Below, one piece after another: positions 43,540 to 51,470 of a stretch of DNA of 64,000 bases. The stretch comes from Flavobacterium sp. UBA7663 (GTDB lineage Bacteria > Bacteroidota > Bacteroidia > Flavobacteriales > Flavobacteriaceae). The translations under genes and the position numbers were made by a program. Numbering within the stretch: position 1 is the first letter of the stretch; each line of letters opens with the position of its first letter. The stretch lies in assembly GCF_002483315.1 (NCBI RefSeq), contig NZ_DLHR01000015.1:44861-108860 (forward strand), written 5' to 3'. The notes beneath the pieces were generated by a model. The model made no database searches. It saw only the letters and a program-made list of their open reading frames with translations, and was not told the DNA's origin.

Positions 43540-43854
43540 CTAATTCCACTGATTTTGATTGTTTTTTTCTTTCTCCATAAACTCCTTTATCTTACGCTCT
43601 TCCCAGTTTTGTCCCATAATCCAATTAGGTACAAAAACCGAAAGTCCGTGCGCTAACAAACCAATTCCCCAGAAAAATGCCGTCAAAAAATTCTTAAACT
43701 GAAAATAAGTTTCTCCTGGATCTAAATTCTTAACATTAAGAAAAACGATCATTATGTTAACAAAAACATATACAATTGCGTGTGTGTAAAAGCCTTTAAT
43801 TTTTTTAACTCGTTTTAAAGCTTCTTGATATTTGATTTCGTCTTGTGTGCTCAT
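43540..43854 (-). CDS. 2TM domain protein
   Basis: A 104-residue membrane protein with two helices joined by a short loop (about 28-46 and 64-88), preceded by a conserved EALKRVKKIKGFYTHAIVY and followed by QNWEERKIKEFMEKE. It is a divergent copy of the neighbouring 2TM genes. The 2TM domain often accompanies histidine kinases; its role is unknown. Fourth gene of the kinase/LytTR operon. Confidence 0.85.
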   Translation of the reverse strand: MSTQDEIKYQEALKRVKKIKGFYTHAIVYVFVNIMIVFLNVKNLDPGETYFQFKNFLTAFFWGIGLLAHGLSVFVPNWIMGQNWEERKIKEFMEKEKNNQNQWN

Positions 43855-43882
43855 GATTTCTATTTTTTAATTGGAAATGAAA

Positions 43883-44182
43883 TTATTCCCATTTTGTATT
43901 TTTTTCTTTTTCCATTATTTCTTTAATCTTTTTGTCATCCCAATCTTTTCCAAAAAACGGAATGATATTAAAAACGCCAACAGCATGAAAAAATAAACCG
44001 ATTCCCCAACCTAACATAGGCCAATAAAACCAAATGTGTTTAGGCGAAAAATATAAGTTAATAAAAATCAAAACCGGAATTACAACTACATAACTTGCTA
44101 AATGTCCGTAAAAACCTTTTAACTCTTTTACTCTTTCTTTTGCTTTGTTGTATTTTTCTATGTCAAATTGATTTGCTTCCAT
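43883..44182 (-). CDS. 2TM domain protein
   Basis: A 99-residue protein with the same plan: KAKERVKELKGFYGHLASY, two membrane helices with WPMLGWGIGLFFHA, and KDWDDKKIKEIMEKE at the C-terminus. It resembles the C-terminal domain of the preceding kinase more than the next 2TM protein. It starts 2 bases after the kinase stop codon. Confidence 0.87.
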   Translation of the reverse strand: MEANQFDIEKYNKAKERVKELKGFYGHLASYVVVIPVLIFINLYFSPKHIWFYWPMLGWGIGLFFHAVGVFNIIPFFGKDWDDKKIKEIMEKEKNTKWE

Positions 44183-44184
44183 GA

Positions 44185-45525
44185 TTACTTCCAGTTTTTA
44201 GAATTATCGTCTTTATTCATCAATTCGTTTATTTTACGTTCTTCCCACGATTTTCCGTAACCAAATGTTTCTAAAGCGTGAAATGTCAATCCCATTCCCC
44301 AACCTAACATTGGAAACCAAAACCACTGAAAATTATTTGAAGATTGTAAATTAATAATTATCAAAACCGGAATTACAATGCAATACGAAATTAAATTGCC
44401 ATAAAATCCTTTTAATTGTTCTACTTTATCTTTTGCTCTTTGATAAGCTAAGTTTTCGTTGTATATATTTTGTGTTTCCATGATGGTAATTTGTTTGGTT
44501 AAAATAGGTAGAAAAATCTTGAATTCTTGCTCGTTTTCTTCTACTAAAACTGTTCTTTTAGTTAATATGGCGTATCGGTTAACGATATTTTGCAATCCAA
44601 CGCCTTTTCGGTCTGATAATACTTCTTTCTTTTGAAGATTATTTGTTACGACCAACTGATTATTTTCGATACTAATTTTTACATGAAGCGGTTTTGCTTC
44701 GCTTACTACATTGTGTTTTATACAGTTTTCTAATAATAATTGTAACGATAACGGAACTACTTTTGCTTCTTCATTATCAAAACCTTCTGGAATTTCAAAT
44801 GTGATGCTGTTTTCAAATCGCATTTTTAGTAAATTCATATAGGTTTTGGCAAACTTTAATTCTTCTGCTACCGAAACCAATTCTTTATCTTTTTGCTCCA
44901 AAACATAGCGATATACTTTGGAAAGCGAAGTTGTGAATTTTTGAGCACTTTCGGGATTTTCTTCGATTAACGAACTCAATACATTCAAACTATTAAACAA
45001 AAAATGTGGATCGATTTGATTTTTTAAACTTTCAAACTGTGCAGAAGCCGTTCCTGCAATAATTTTTTGTTCTTTGACTTTGTTTTCTTGATAGGCTTTG
45101 TAAAAATAAATCGCATGAATGGCTAAGGTTACAACAAACGTAATTACGACTGAAATAATGTAATTAGAAGGTTTTTCATTCGCTAAAAATTGTTGAATTG
45201 TTTGCCCTTCAATTACTACATCTTCTACAATTCGAAGTAAAAAAATTACAAGTACTGAAACAAAAAATGAAAGAGTAAAGCCTAGAACGATTCTATTTCT
45301 TGAAAACCTATCCGTTTGATAAACATCATCTAACTTGACAAAAATGATAGCATTGGCATAATAAAGCGTATATCCGTAAAGCATGGTGTAGAAAAATTGC
45401 CAAGCTAATCCTTCATTCAACCCCACAGAACCTCCAGAAAGCAATCTTATAATAATTAAAACTACGAATACAACTAACATTATAAAGGTAGCTCTCGGAA
45501 ACTGTTTTATTAATTTATCAATCAT
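44185..45525 (-). CDS. LytS-type histidine kinase fused to a C-terminal 2TM domain
   Basis: A 446-residue inner-membrane sensor kinase. Residues 1-140 hold four membrane helices; QIDPHFLFNSLNVLSSLIEE carries the phospho-acceptor H174 of the LytS-type kinase family, and the ATPase domain has LLLENCIKHNV and KGVGLQNIVNRY. The kinase ends near residue 348; M349 then begins a complete 2TM domain (AKDKVEQLKGFYGNLISY ... GKSWEERKINELM) of the same length as the free 2TM proteins. This looks like read-through of a former kinase stop into an adjacent 2TM gene; M349 could still serve as an internal start. It should signal to the LytTR regulator in the same operon. Confidence 0.9.
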   Translation of the reverse strand: MIDKLIKQFPRATFIMLVVFVVLIIIRLLSGGSVGLNEGLAWQFFYTMLYGYTLYYANAIIFVKLDDVYQTDRFSRNRIVLGFTLSFFVSVLVIFLLRIVEDVVIEGQTIQQFLANEKPSNYIISVVITFVVTLAIHAIYFYKAYQENKVKEQKIIAGTASAQFESLKNQIDPHFLFNSLNVLSSLIEENPESAQKFTTSLSKVYRYVLEQKDKELVSVAEELKFAKTYMNLLKMRFENSITFEIPEGFDNEEAKVVPLSLQLLLENCIKHNVVSEAKPLHVKISIENNQLVVTNNLQKKEVLSDRKGVGLQNIVNRYAILTKRTVLVEENEQEFKIFLPILTKQITIMETQNIYNENLAYQRAKDKVEQLKGFYGNLISYCIVIPVLIIINLQSSNNFQWFWFPMLGWGMGLTFHALETFGYGKSWEERKINELMNKDDNSKNWK

Positions 45526-45533
45526 AATTGATT

Positions 45534-46154
45534 CTATTTACATTTTTTTAATTCAGCCTGCGCTCTATCTAATCCCCAACTTGGATGAAAAGCTGTTTCA
45601 GGTTTAAAAGTAGCAAAAAGTTCGATAGATTTTTCAATTTGAGCACACATTGGTTTTGTATCTTGACCAAAATATTGTGCCATTCCAATTTCAAACGAAG
45701 CTTTTTGAAACACAACTCTCGGATTTTCAGGAGCAATTTTGTAAGCTTTATTTAAAATATACATCACATCTCCCGATAATTTTTGTCCGTTTGTCATTGG
45801 ATCATAAACAATCCAAGCGGTGTGAATCATAGCTTGCATTACTAAAACTTCCGGATTATCTTGTGCTAGTTCATTACAAATATCTTGTGCTTTTTGAGCT
45901 ACTCTTAATAAAGATTCCATTTTTGCTTTGTCTTTCTCACCAAAAGCTTGGGTTGTATTGATAAAAGCAATGTAATAATTAGGTAACCAATTTGTTTTTT
46001 CAACCGAAGCAATTCGTTCTAATTGCGCAACCGCTTCTGCTGGTTTTCCTTCTTTCCAAGTTTGTAAAGCTTTGCCCATTCCTTGTTCAAATTGTCCTTG
46101 AGCACTTACTACTGAAGCTACAAATAATGCGATGATAGTGATAATTTTTGTCAT
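45534..46154 (-). CDS. Exported TPR-like protein at the head of the LytTR operon
   Basis: A 206-residue protein with a signal peptide ending ...SVVSAQ and helical TPR-like pairs (QTWKEGKPAEAVAQLERIA, LPNYYIAFIN, AYKIAPENPRVVFQKASFE). It ends with a cysteine-containing QAELKKCK. It is periplasmic or surface-exposed and lies 8 bases before the kinase gene, so it may sense or modulate the kinase (inference). It does not match a named family that I recognise. Confidence 0.8.
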   Translation of the reverse strand: MTKIITIIALFVASVVSAQGQFEQGMGKALQTWKEGKPAEAVAQLERIASVEKTNWLPNYYIAFINTTQAFGEKDKAKMESLLRVAQKAQDICNELAQDNPEVLVMQAMIHTAWIVYDPMTNGQKLSGDVMYILNKAYKIAPENPRVVFQKASFEIGMAQYFGQDTKPMCAQIEKSIELFATFKPETAFHPSWGLDRAQAELKKCK

Positions 46155-46229
46155 GATTTCTATTGTTTAATTGTTGAACTTGTTTTTTGTTGTTAAAATT
46201 GATTTTAATGTTGTTTTATTTTGATGATT

Positions 46230-46300
46230 CAAATTTCCGTTAGATTTTATTCTATTAAAACTTATACTTACCGAACTGTTGATTTTTGATGATGAATTGT
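46230..46300 (-). promoter_or_regulatory. LytTR-type operator and promoter of the kinase operon
   Basis: On the minus strand: ACAATTCAT (46292-46300), 12 bases, ACAGTTCGG (46271-46279), 33 bases, then GAAATTTG (46230-46237; 7 of 8 to TAnnTTTG). The second half-site matches the LytTR consensus [TA][AC][CA]GTTN[AG][TG] at 9 of 9 and the first at 8 of 9. An AGTTTTAA block lies where the -33 box is expected. The arrangement is repeated at 48512-48582. Confidence 0.7.
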
Positions 46301-46352
46301 AGATTTAAGTAATAATTTGTTTTCTTTAATCATCCAACTTCCATCATCCAGC

Positions 46353-48491
46353 CTACAAATTATCCAAATTATTCGTCTTCTTATTGTCGCTAATGGTCCA
46401 AAATAAACCTACAAAAATGAATCGATAGGCTGCTTGTGTAATAGCTTGACGCTGAAATTGTCCCGAAATACTCGGCGTATTCGCATATTGATAACCAAAT
46501 ACATTTTCGGTTCCTAAAACATTAGTTACTGAGAAAAACAATATTTTTTGTTGGGATAACAAATAAGCCCAACTAAAGCTTAAATTGTTGAATGATTTTG
46601 TCTTTTCAGACATAAATTCAGCAACATTTGGGTTATCATACGGTCTTCCTGAATTATAAGAATACGTTGCACTAAGCTGAGATTTCCATTTACTTACAAA
46701 ATACTTAGTAACCAATGAAAAATTATGATTCGCAACAAACGAAGGCGTAACTTGTGTTTCATAATTTCTAAAATCGCGTTCCGAATCGATAAACGAATAC
46801 GAAATCCAGTAATCTAAATTCTTGATGGTTTTGCTGTCTCTCCAAAACAAATCCAAACCTTTTGCATAACCAAAACCTTTATTATTGTAATTACTGTCAA
46901 AATTGGCTTGCGTTCCATCGTATTTTACTAAATTTTTATAATCCTTAAAATACGCTTCCGCACGAAACATTCTTCCTTGTTTGTTGTACATATAATTCAA
47001 AATGTAATGAGACGTCGTTTCATAATCTAAATTAGAGTTGAATTTCAAGTAATCTTGTCGTGCAGTTTGATTGAAATTTCCATAAGCCATAGAAAACTGA
47101 CTATTTTCAGCCACTTTGTAAGCAAAAGAAACTCTCGGCTCCACTGTAAATTCATCAACAATAGAAGCATTTGAAGAACGTAATCCAACATTAAAAGCTA
47201 CTTTTCTCGACAATAAAATTTCCGCTTCAGAGAAAAAAGCAATGGAGTTATTTTGATAGCCATAACCGAAAACATTGAAATTCTCATCAAAATTCGTGTG
47301 AAACAAATCGGCACCAACACTCAATTTGAATCGGTTTGAGAATGAATTTCTTAATTTGAATTTACTATGTAATGTTCGTTCATTATTTGCAACTTTATCT
47401 GCTGAAATTCCGATTTTATTTTGCGCATAACCATAACTAAATCCGGTTTGAAGTTGTAAATTATCATTCAAATAACCTTTATACGAAGTATTGAAATAGA
47501 AGTTATTGTTTTGTAAATCAAAACGAATTTTTTCATCAAAATTTACATCTTTCTGATTCAAATCGAAGGTAGAATAATCGAAAGCCCCGTAGACTTTTAA
47601 AATGCCGTTTTTAAATTTATATCGAAAAACACTTTCTCCAGCTAAAGTTTCATAAGGTTTATTCCAATCTAAATTCTGCGGAACCACCAATTGATATGGC
47701 GCCAAATTGATGTAACTTGTATTAAATGTAAACGAACTTTTCTCCCATTTTTTAGTCTTTCCTAATCCAACTCCAACCGTCATAATTGAAATATCCGTTT
47801 GATTTTGAGTTGGTTCATCAATAGTATTTAGCAACAAAACACTCGATAGAGCATCGCCAAATTCTGCACTATAACCCCCCGTAGAAAATGTAATTCCACT
47901 AAACAAAAAAGGCGAAAATCTACCTCTTGTTGGCACATTATTGGCACTTGCTCCATAAGGTTGTCCAACGCGAATTCCGTCTACATAGGTTTGGGTTTCG
48001 TCTGCTTCTCCACCGCGAACAAATAATCTTCCGTTTTCACCAACCGTTTGTGTTCCTGGCAAAGTTTCTAAAGCTGAAATAATGTTTCCAGCCGAACCAG
48101 CTGTTGTTACAATATCCATCGCTTTAAGAGCTGTTGCTTTACTATTATCGCCAGCTTTGAAAGTTCCTGCAGTAACTTCTACTGTATTTAAAGTATTGAG
48201 ACTTTCTTTAATAGTAAAAACTTTTGATTGAAATTTTTCTACCACAAAATCATAAATTATCGTTTCATACGACAGAAAACTAATTTGCAATTTCTGATTT
48301 CCAGAAGCAGTTGTTTTAAAACTAAAATTTCCCTTTTCGTCAGATGTTGTACCATCATAAGTACCGATTACAAAAACATTGGCACCAGAAAATGGCATTC
48401 CCTGTTCGTCAATAATTTGTCCTTTGATTTCGGTTTGCCCAAAAGAAATTAGTGAAGTTAATACGATTAATAAAGTTAGAATTGATTTCAT
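46353..48491 (-). CDS. TonB-dependent outer-membrane receptor
   Basis: A 712-residue outer-membrane protein. It has a signal peptide (to ...SFGQ), a carboxypeptidase-like regulatory domain (about 20-105: IKGQIIDEQGMPFSGANVFV), a plug domain (GRLFVRGGEADETQTYVDG, YSAEFGDALSSV) and a beta-barrel to the end. It imports a large or rare nutrient using TonB energy; the substrate is unknown and no SusD partner is next to it. Its promoter carries the same LytTR operator as the kinase operon, so it is a likely target of that regulator. Divergent from glutaminase. Confidence 0.92.
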   Translation of the reverse strand: MKSILTLLIVLTSLISFGQTEIKGQIIDEQGMPFSGANVFVIGTYDGTTSDEKGNFSFKTTASGNQKLQISFLSYETIIYDFVVEKFQSKVFTIKESLNTLNTVEVTAGTFKAGDNSKATALKAMDIVTTAGSAGNIISALETLPGTQTVGENGRLFVRGGEADETQTYVDGIRVGQPYGASANNVPTRGRFSPFLFSGITFSTGGYSAEFGDALSSVLLLNTIDEPTQNQTDISIMTVGVGLGKTKKWEKSSFTFNTSYINLAPYQLVVPQNLDWNKPYETLAGESVFRYKFKNGILKVYGAFDYSTFDLNQKDVNFDEKIRFDLQNNNFYFNTSYKGYLNDNLQLQTGFSYGYAQNKIGISADKVANNERTLHSKFKLRNSFSNRFKLSVGADLFHTNFDENFNVFGYGYQNNSIAFFSEAEILLSRKVAFNVGLRSSNASIVDEFTVEPRVSFAYKVAENSQFSMAYGNFNQTARQDYLKFNSNLDYETTSHYILNYMYNKQGRMFRAEAYFKDYKNLVKYDGTQANFDSNYNNKGFGYAKGLDLFWRDSKTIKNLDYWISYSFIDSERDFRNYETQVTPSFVANHNFSLVTKYFVSKWKSQLSATYSYNSGRPYDNPNVAEFMSEKTKSFNNLSFSWAYLLSQQKILFFSVTNVLGTENVFGYQYANTPSISGQFQRQAITQAAYRFIFVGLFWTISDNKKTNNLDNL

Positions 48492-48511
48492 TTTTGTTGA
48501 TTTTGATGAAG

Positions 48512-48582
48512 CAAAGTTGCAACTGAAAAATCACGTTTAAAATTGAAACTAACCCAACTGTCATTTTTTGAGGATGAATTGT
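48512..48582 (-). promoter_or_regulatory. LytTR-type operator and promoter of the TonB receptor gene
   Basis: On the minus strand: ACAATTCAT (48574-48582), 12 bases, ACAGTTGGG (48553-48561), 33 bases, CAACTTTG (48512-48519; 7 of 8). The spacing equals that at 46230-46300 exactly. The block TCATCAAAAT just after the -7 box is shared too. The ATG at 48491 is 20 bases further. Confidence 0.7.
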
Positions 48583-48608
48583 ATCTTTCCCGAATTTAAT
48601 TACTTTTA
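48578..48608 (+). promoter_or_regulatory. Possible promoter of the glutaminase gene
   Basis: ATTG (48578-48581), 19 bases, TACTTTTA (48601-48608; one mismatch). The -33 box lies inside the first LytTR half-site (48574-48582), so regulator binding could block glutaminase transcription while activating the receptor gene (inference). The ATG is at 48623. Confidence 0.45.
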
Positions 48609-48622
48609 CCAAAATTAGATTT

Positions 48623-49537
48623 ATGGCATTTCAAGATATTTTAGACGGAATCTATAACGAAGTTATCCAAATTGAAAACACCGGAAAAGTAGCCGATTAC
48701 ATTCCAGAATTAGCAAAAGTTGATGCGAATAAATATGGAATTGCTTTAGTTGATAAACATCAAAACGTGTTTACAAAAGGTGATGCTTTAGAGAAATTTT
48801 CGATTCAGAGTATTTCAAAGGTCATTACGACTTCGCTAATATTTTCTAAAATTGGAAACGATTTATGGGAACGCGTAGGTTATGAACCTTCTGGAAATTC
48901 ATTTAATTCGTTGGTGCAATTGGAAAACGAAAATGGTATTCCAAGAAATCCGTTTATTAATGCTGGAGCTTTGGTTATTGCCGATTTAATGTTAGAACAT
49001 TTTGAAAATCCAAAAGCCTTCCTTCTTGATTTCGTAAGAGAACTGACCGAAAATCCAAATATCAATTACAACGAAAATGTAGCGCAATCTGAAAAAGCTT
49101 TTGGTTACAGAAATGCAGCTTTGGTAAACTTTATCAAATCATTCAACAACATCAAAAACGAACCAGAAGCGGTATTAGACTTTTATTATCATCAATGTTC
49201 TATTGAAATGAGTTGCGTTGATTTAGCCAAGTGTTTTCAAGTTTTCGCTAATAATGGTGTGATTCCAAAAAGTGATAAAAAATTCCTTTCTACAAGTAAA
49301 TGTAAACGCATGAACGCCTTAATGCAAATGTGTGGTTTTTATGATCAAGCGGGTGAATTTACGTTTAAAGTTGGGCTTCCTGGAAAAAGTGGTGTTGGTG
49401 GTGGCGTCGTTGCTGTTTTTCCAAATCATTACACCGTAGCGGTTTGGAGTCCGAAATTAAACAAAAAAGGAAATTCATTTTATGGTTTAGAAACCTTAGA
49501 ACGATTAACAACAGAAACCTCATTATCTATATTTTAA
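48623..49537 (+). CDS. glsA: Glutaminase A
   Basis: Hydrolyses glutamine to glutamate and ammonia. A 304-residue serine-dependent enzyme: S63-I-S-K66 (catalytic pair) in FSIQSISKVITT, PFINAGALV, FGYRNAALVNFI, YYHQCSIEMSC and PGKSGVGGGVVAVFP are the family motifs. It is cytoplasmic, divergent from the TonB receptor. In enteric bacteria this type supports acid resistance and glutamate supply. Confidence 0.93.
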   Translation: MAFQDILDGIYNEVIQIENTGKVADYIPELAKVDANKYGIALVDKHQNVFTKGDALEKFSIQSISKVITTSLIFSKIGNDLWERVGYEPSGNSFNSLVQLENENGIPRNPFINAGALVIADLMLEHFENPKAFLLDFVRELTENPNINYNENVAQSEKAFGYRNAALVNFIKSFNNIKNEPEAVLDFYYHQCSIEMSCVDLAKCFQVFANNGVIPKSDKKFLSTSKCKRMNALMQMCGFYDQAGEFTFKVGLPGKSGVGGGVVAVFPNHYTVAVWSPKLNKKGNSFYGLETLERLTTETSLSIF

Positions 49538-49587
49538 AATCTTATCAACAATTCGCAAAAGCAAAAAAGTTTCTCGTAAATAATAAT

Positions 49588-49595
49588 TACTTTTG
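49588..49595 (+). promoter_or_regulatory. -7 box of the pRiA4b-like gene
   Basis: TACTTTTG, perfect TAnnTTTG match, 24 bases before the ATG at 49619. The -33 region is weak. Confidence 0.45.
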
Positions 49596-49618
49596 CAGTT
49601 CTTAAAATTTCAACGATT

Positions 49619-50170
49619 ATGATTTATAAATTCAGAGCTATTCTCGATGCTGAAGAAGATATTTTTAGAGATATTGCCATCGAAAGCGACAATTCATTAG
49701 AAGATTTACACAATGCTTTAATCAATGCATTTGGTTTTGATGGTACAGAAGTAGGCGCTTTTTATACCTGTGCAAACGATTGGTCTTGGCATGAAGAAGA
49801 TGGTATTCCATTGTTTGATACAGGTGATATTCCTGGCGAAATCAAAACTATGGCTGAATATAGATTAGACGATTTAGTTCACGAACAAAACACTAAATTA
49901 GTTTATGTGTACGATTTGTTTTCGATGTGGACATTTTTCTTAGAATTAGCAGCTATTGAAACAGACAAACAAGTTGGAGAAACATATCCTGCTTTATTAT
50001 TCTCTCATGGTGAACTTCCTGCAGAAGCACTTCAAAGTGGATTCAGAGGTGATTTATCAGATGAAGATATGTTCGGTGAATTTGAAGATGATTTAGACGA
50101 CGACGATTTGGACATGTTTGACGGAGACGATAGTTTTGAAGACATGGGATTTGAAGAAAATTGGAACTAA
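49619..50170 (+). CDS. pRiA4b ORF-3-like (IS1096 passenger TnpR-type) acidic protein
   Basis: A 183-residue protein. IYKFRAILDAEEDIFRDIAI, LHNALINAFGFDG and LVYVYDLFSMWTFFLEL match the plasmid pRiA4b ORF-3-like domain, found also as an IS1096 passenger protein. The last 45 residues are almost all aspartate, glutamate and phenylalanine (DLDDDDLDMFDGDD). No transposase or terminal repeats are near, so it is probably a resident gene. Function unknown. A terminator follows. Confidence 0.85.
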   Translation: MIYKFRAILDAEEDIFRDIAIESDNSLEDLHNALINAFGFDGTEVGAFYTCANDWSWHEEDGIPLFDTGDIPGEIKTMAEYRLDDLVHEQNTKLVYVYDLFSMWTFFLELAAIETDKQVGETYPALLFSHGELPAEALQSGFRGDLSDEDMFGEFEDDLDDDDLDMFDGDDSFEDMGFEENWN

Positions 50171-50212
50171 AAGCCAAAGAATTAAAAAGAATAAACCAAA
50201 ATACAATCTTTA

Positions 50213-50254
50213 AAAGCCAAGAAAAAACAAACCTGTTCTATCTTGGCTCTTTTA
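50213..50254 (+). terminator. Terminator after the pRiA4b-like gene
   Basis: AGCCAAGA (50215-50222) pairs with TCTTGGCT (50241-50248) and is followed by CTTTTAT. The loop is 18 bases. Confidence 0.75.
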
Positions 50255-50269
50255 TCTAAACTATAAAAA

Positions 50270-51328
50270 ATGATCAATCTATTTAATGCTCATATTGAGA
50301 ATTTATCAATTCACCGCGTAGGAAATAAAAGCAGAAACGAAGCTATCTTCTTATCTGAAAATCCATACGGGTTGAATGATGAAATCATGCCTTTATTAAA
50401 AGAATTTTTCTTTAAACCATTTCGTGAAAAAGAAGAAAATTACTTTCAGTTTGCTCACGAAGTAGATTTAGAATATAACGAAATGTACAATTTTGCTGCC
50501 GAAGTTTTCAATAACCCAAGCGAAATTCACAACGTTTCTAAAAAAATCACAAAACACCTTTTTGAGCAATCAAATCATCCGCACATTAAAAATGGAGAAG
50601 TTTATGTAGCTTATTTTACACACGTTTCTATTGATAACAATGTGGTTGATGCAATTGGTGTATTCAAAAGTGAAGTGCAAACCGATTTCTTACAATTTGA
50701 AGAAAAAGAAAGCAACTTAGAAATGATTTTACAACAAGGAATCAACTTGAATAAGTTAGACAAAGGTTGTATCATTTTCAACTATAAAAAAGAAGAAGGT
50801 TACAAAATTTTAACTGTGGATAGCAATCGTTATGATGCGCGTTATTGGTTAGAACATTTCTTGTCAGTTGATGCGTTTCAAGATGAAAACTTCATGACTA
50901 AGAAATACTTGAAATTCTGTCAAGAGTTTGCTAAAGAAGTAGTTTTACCAGCCGAAGACAAACAACAAGAAGTATTGTTTATGAACCGTGCTATCAATCA
51001 CTTTGCGAAAAATGATGAATTTGAAGAAACGGCTTTCTTGAATGAAGTAATGCAAAATCCAGAGTTCATTCCAGAATTCAAAAATTATAAAGTAGATAAA
51101 GGTGCAAAATACAGCATCGAAGACGTTTCAAGTTTTCCAATTGCGAATGCTGCCGTTACTGATGTACGTCGTACGTTAAAAAACACGATTCAATTAGATA
51201 CTAACATCCAAATCAAATTGGATTTTATCAACCCAGAAAGTGCAGAGAAATTCGTTGAAAAAGGTTGGGACGAAGAAAAGCAAATGTATTATTATTTGGT
51301 TTACTTTAATAAAGAACAGAAATCATAA
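50270..51328 (+). CDS. Nucleoid-associated protein (NdpA/YejK family)
   Basis: A 352-residue protein of the 37-kDa nucleoid-associated family. INLFNAHIENLSIHRVGNKS at the N-terminus, the central IIFNYKKEEGYKILTVDSNRYDARYWLEHFL and C-terminal FPIANAAVTDVRRTLKNTIQLDTNIQIKLDF (a charged tail-like segment) are typical. It binds the nucleoid; detailed function is unknown in this phylum. It is enclosed by two terminators, so it is a single-gene unit. Confidence 0.85.
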   Translation: MINLFNAHIENLSIHRVGNKSRNEAIFLSENPYGLNDEIMPLLKEFFFKPFREKEENYFQFAHEVDLEYNEMYNFAAEVFNNPSEIHNVSKKITKHLFEQSNHPHIKNGEVYVAYFTHVSIDNNVVDAIGVFKSEVQTDFLQFEEKESNLEMILQQGINLNKLDKGCIIFNYKKEEGYKILTVDSNRYDARYWLEHFLSVDAFQDENFMTKKYLKFCQEFAKEVVLPAEDKQQEVLFMNRAINHFAKNDEFEETAFLNEVMQNPEFIPEFKNYKVDKGAKYSIEDVSSFPIANAAVTDVRRTLKNTIQLDTNIQIKLDFINPESAEKFVEKGWDEEKQMYYYLVYFNKEQKS

Positions 51329-51350
51329 GGTATTTAAATACAAAATATTA

Positions 51351-51387
51351 AACCTCAATTACAACTTTGTACTTGAGGTTTTTTTTG
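51351..51387 (+). terminator. Terminator of the nucleoid-associated protein gene
   Basis: AACCTCAA (51351-51358) and TTGAGGTT (51373-51380) flank a 14-base loop and run into eight T residues. Confidence 0.88.
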
Positions 51388-51420
51388 AAAGAACTTTAAC
51401 AAAATATTTTGTTTAACTTT

Positions 51421-51452
51421 TTTGATTGTAAATTAAACATTCTTTATCTTTG
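51421..51452 (+). promoter_or_regulatory. Promoter of the TetR/AarF operon
   Basis: TTTG (51421-51424), 20 bases, TATCTTTG (51445-51452): both boxes exact. A TTG codon at 51450 that opens the reading frame is inside this box, so translation starts at ATG 51471. Confidence 0.6.
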
Positions 51453-51470
51453 ATAAAATTTTTAAAAGTC

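Noticed and set aside
44185..45525. Sequencing frameshift as the cause of the kinase-2TM fusion
   Set aside because: Both parts are in one uninterrupted frame and both are full length, so no frame change is needed; only loss of a stop codon is implied.
49619..50170. Active IS1096-type transposon
   Set aside because: Only the passenger-like domain is present; no transposase gene or terminal repeats flank it.
51450..51470. TTG start for the TetR gene
   Set aside because: The codon is part of a perfect -7 box, so the mRNA should begin after it; ATG 51471 is used instead.
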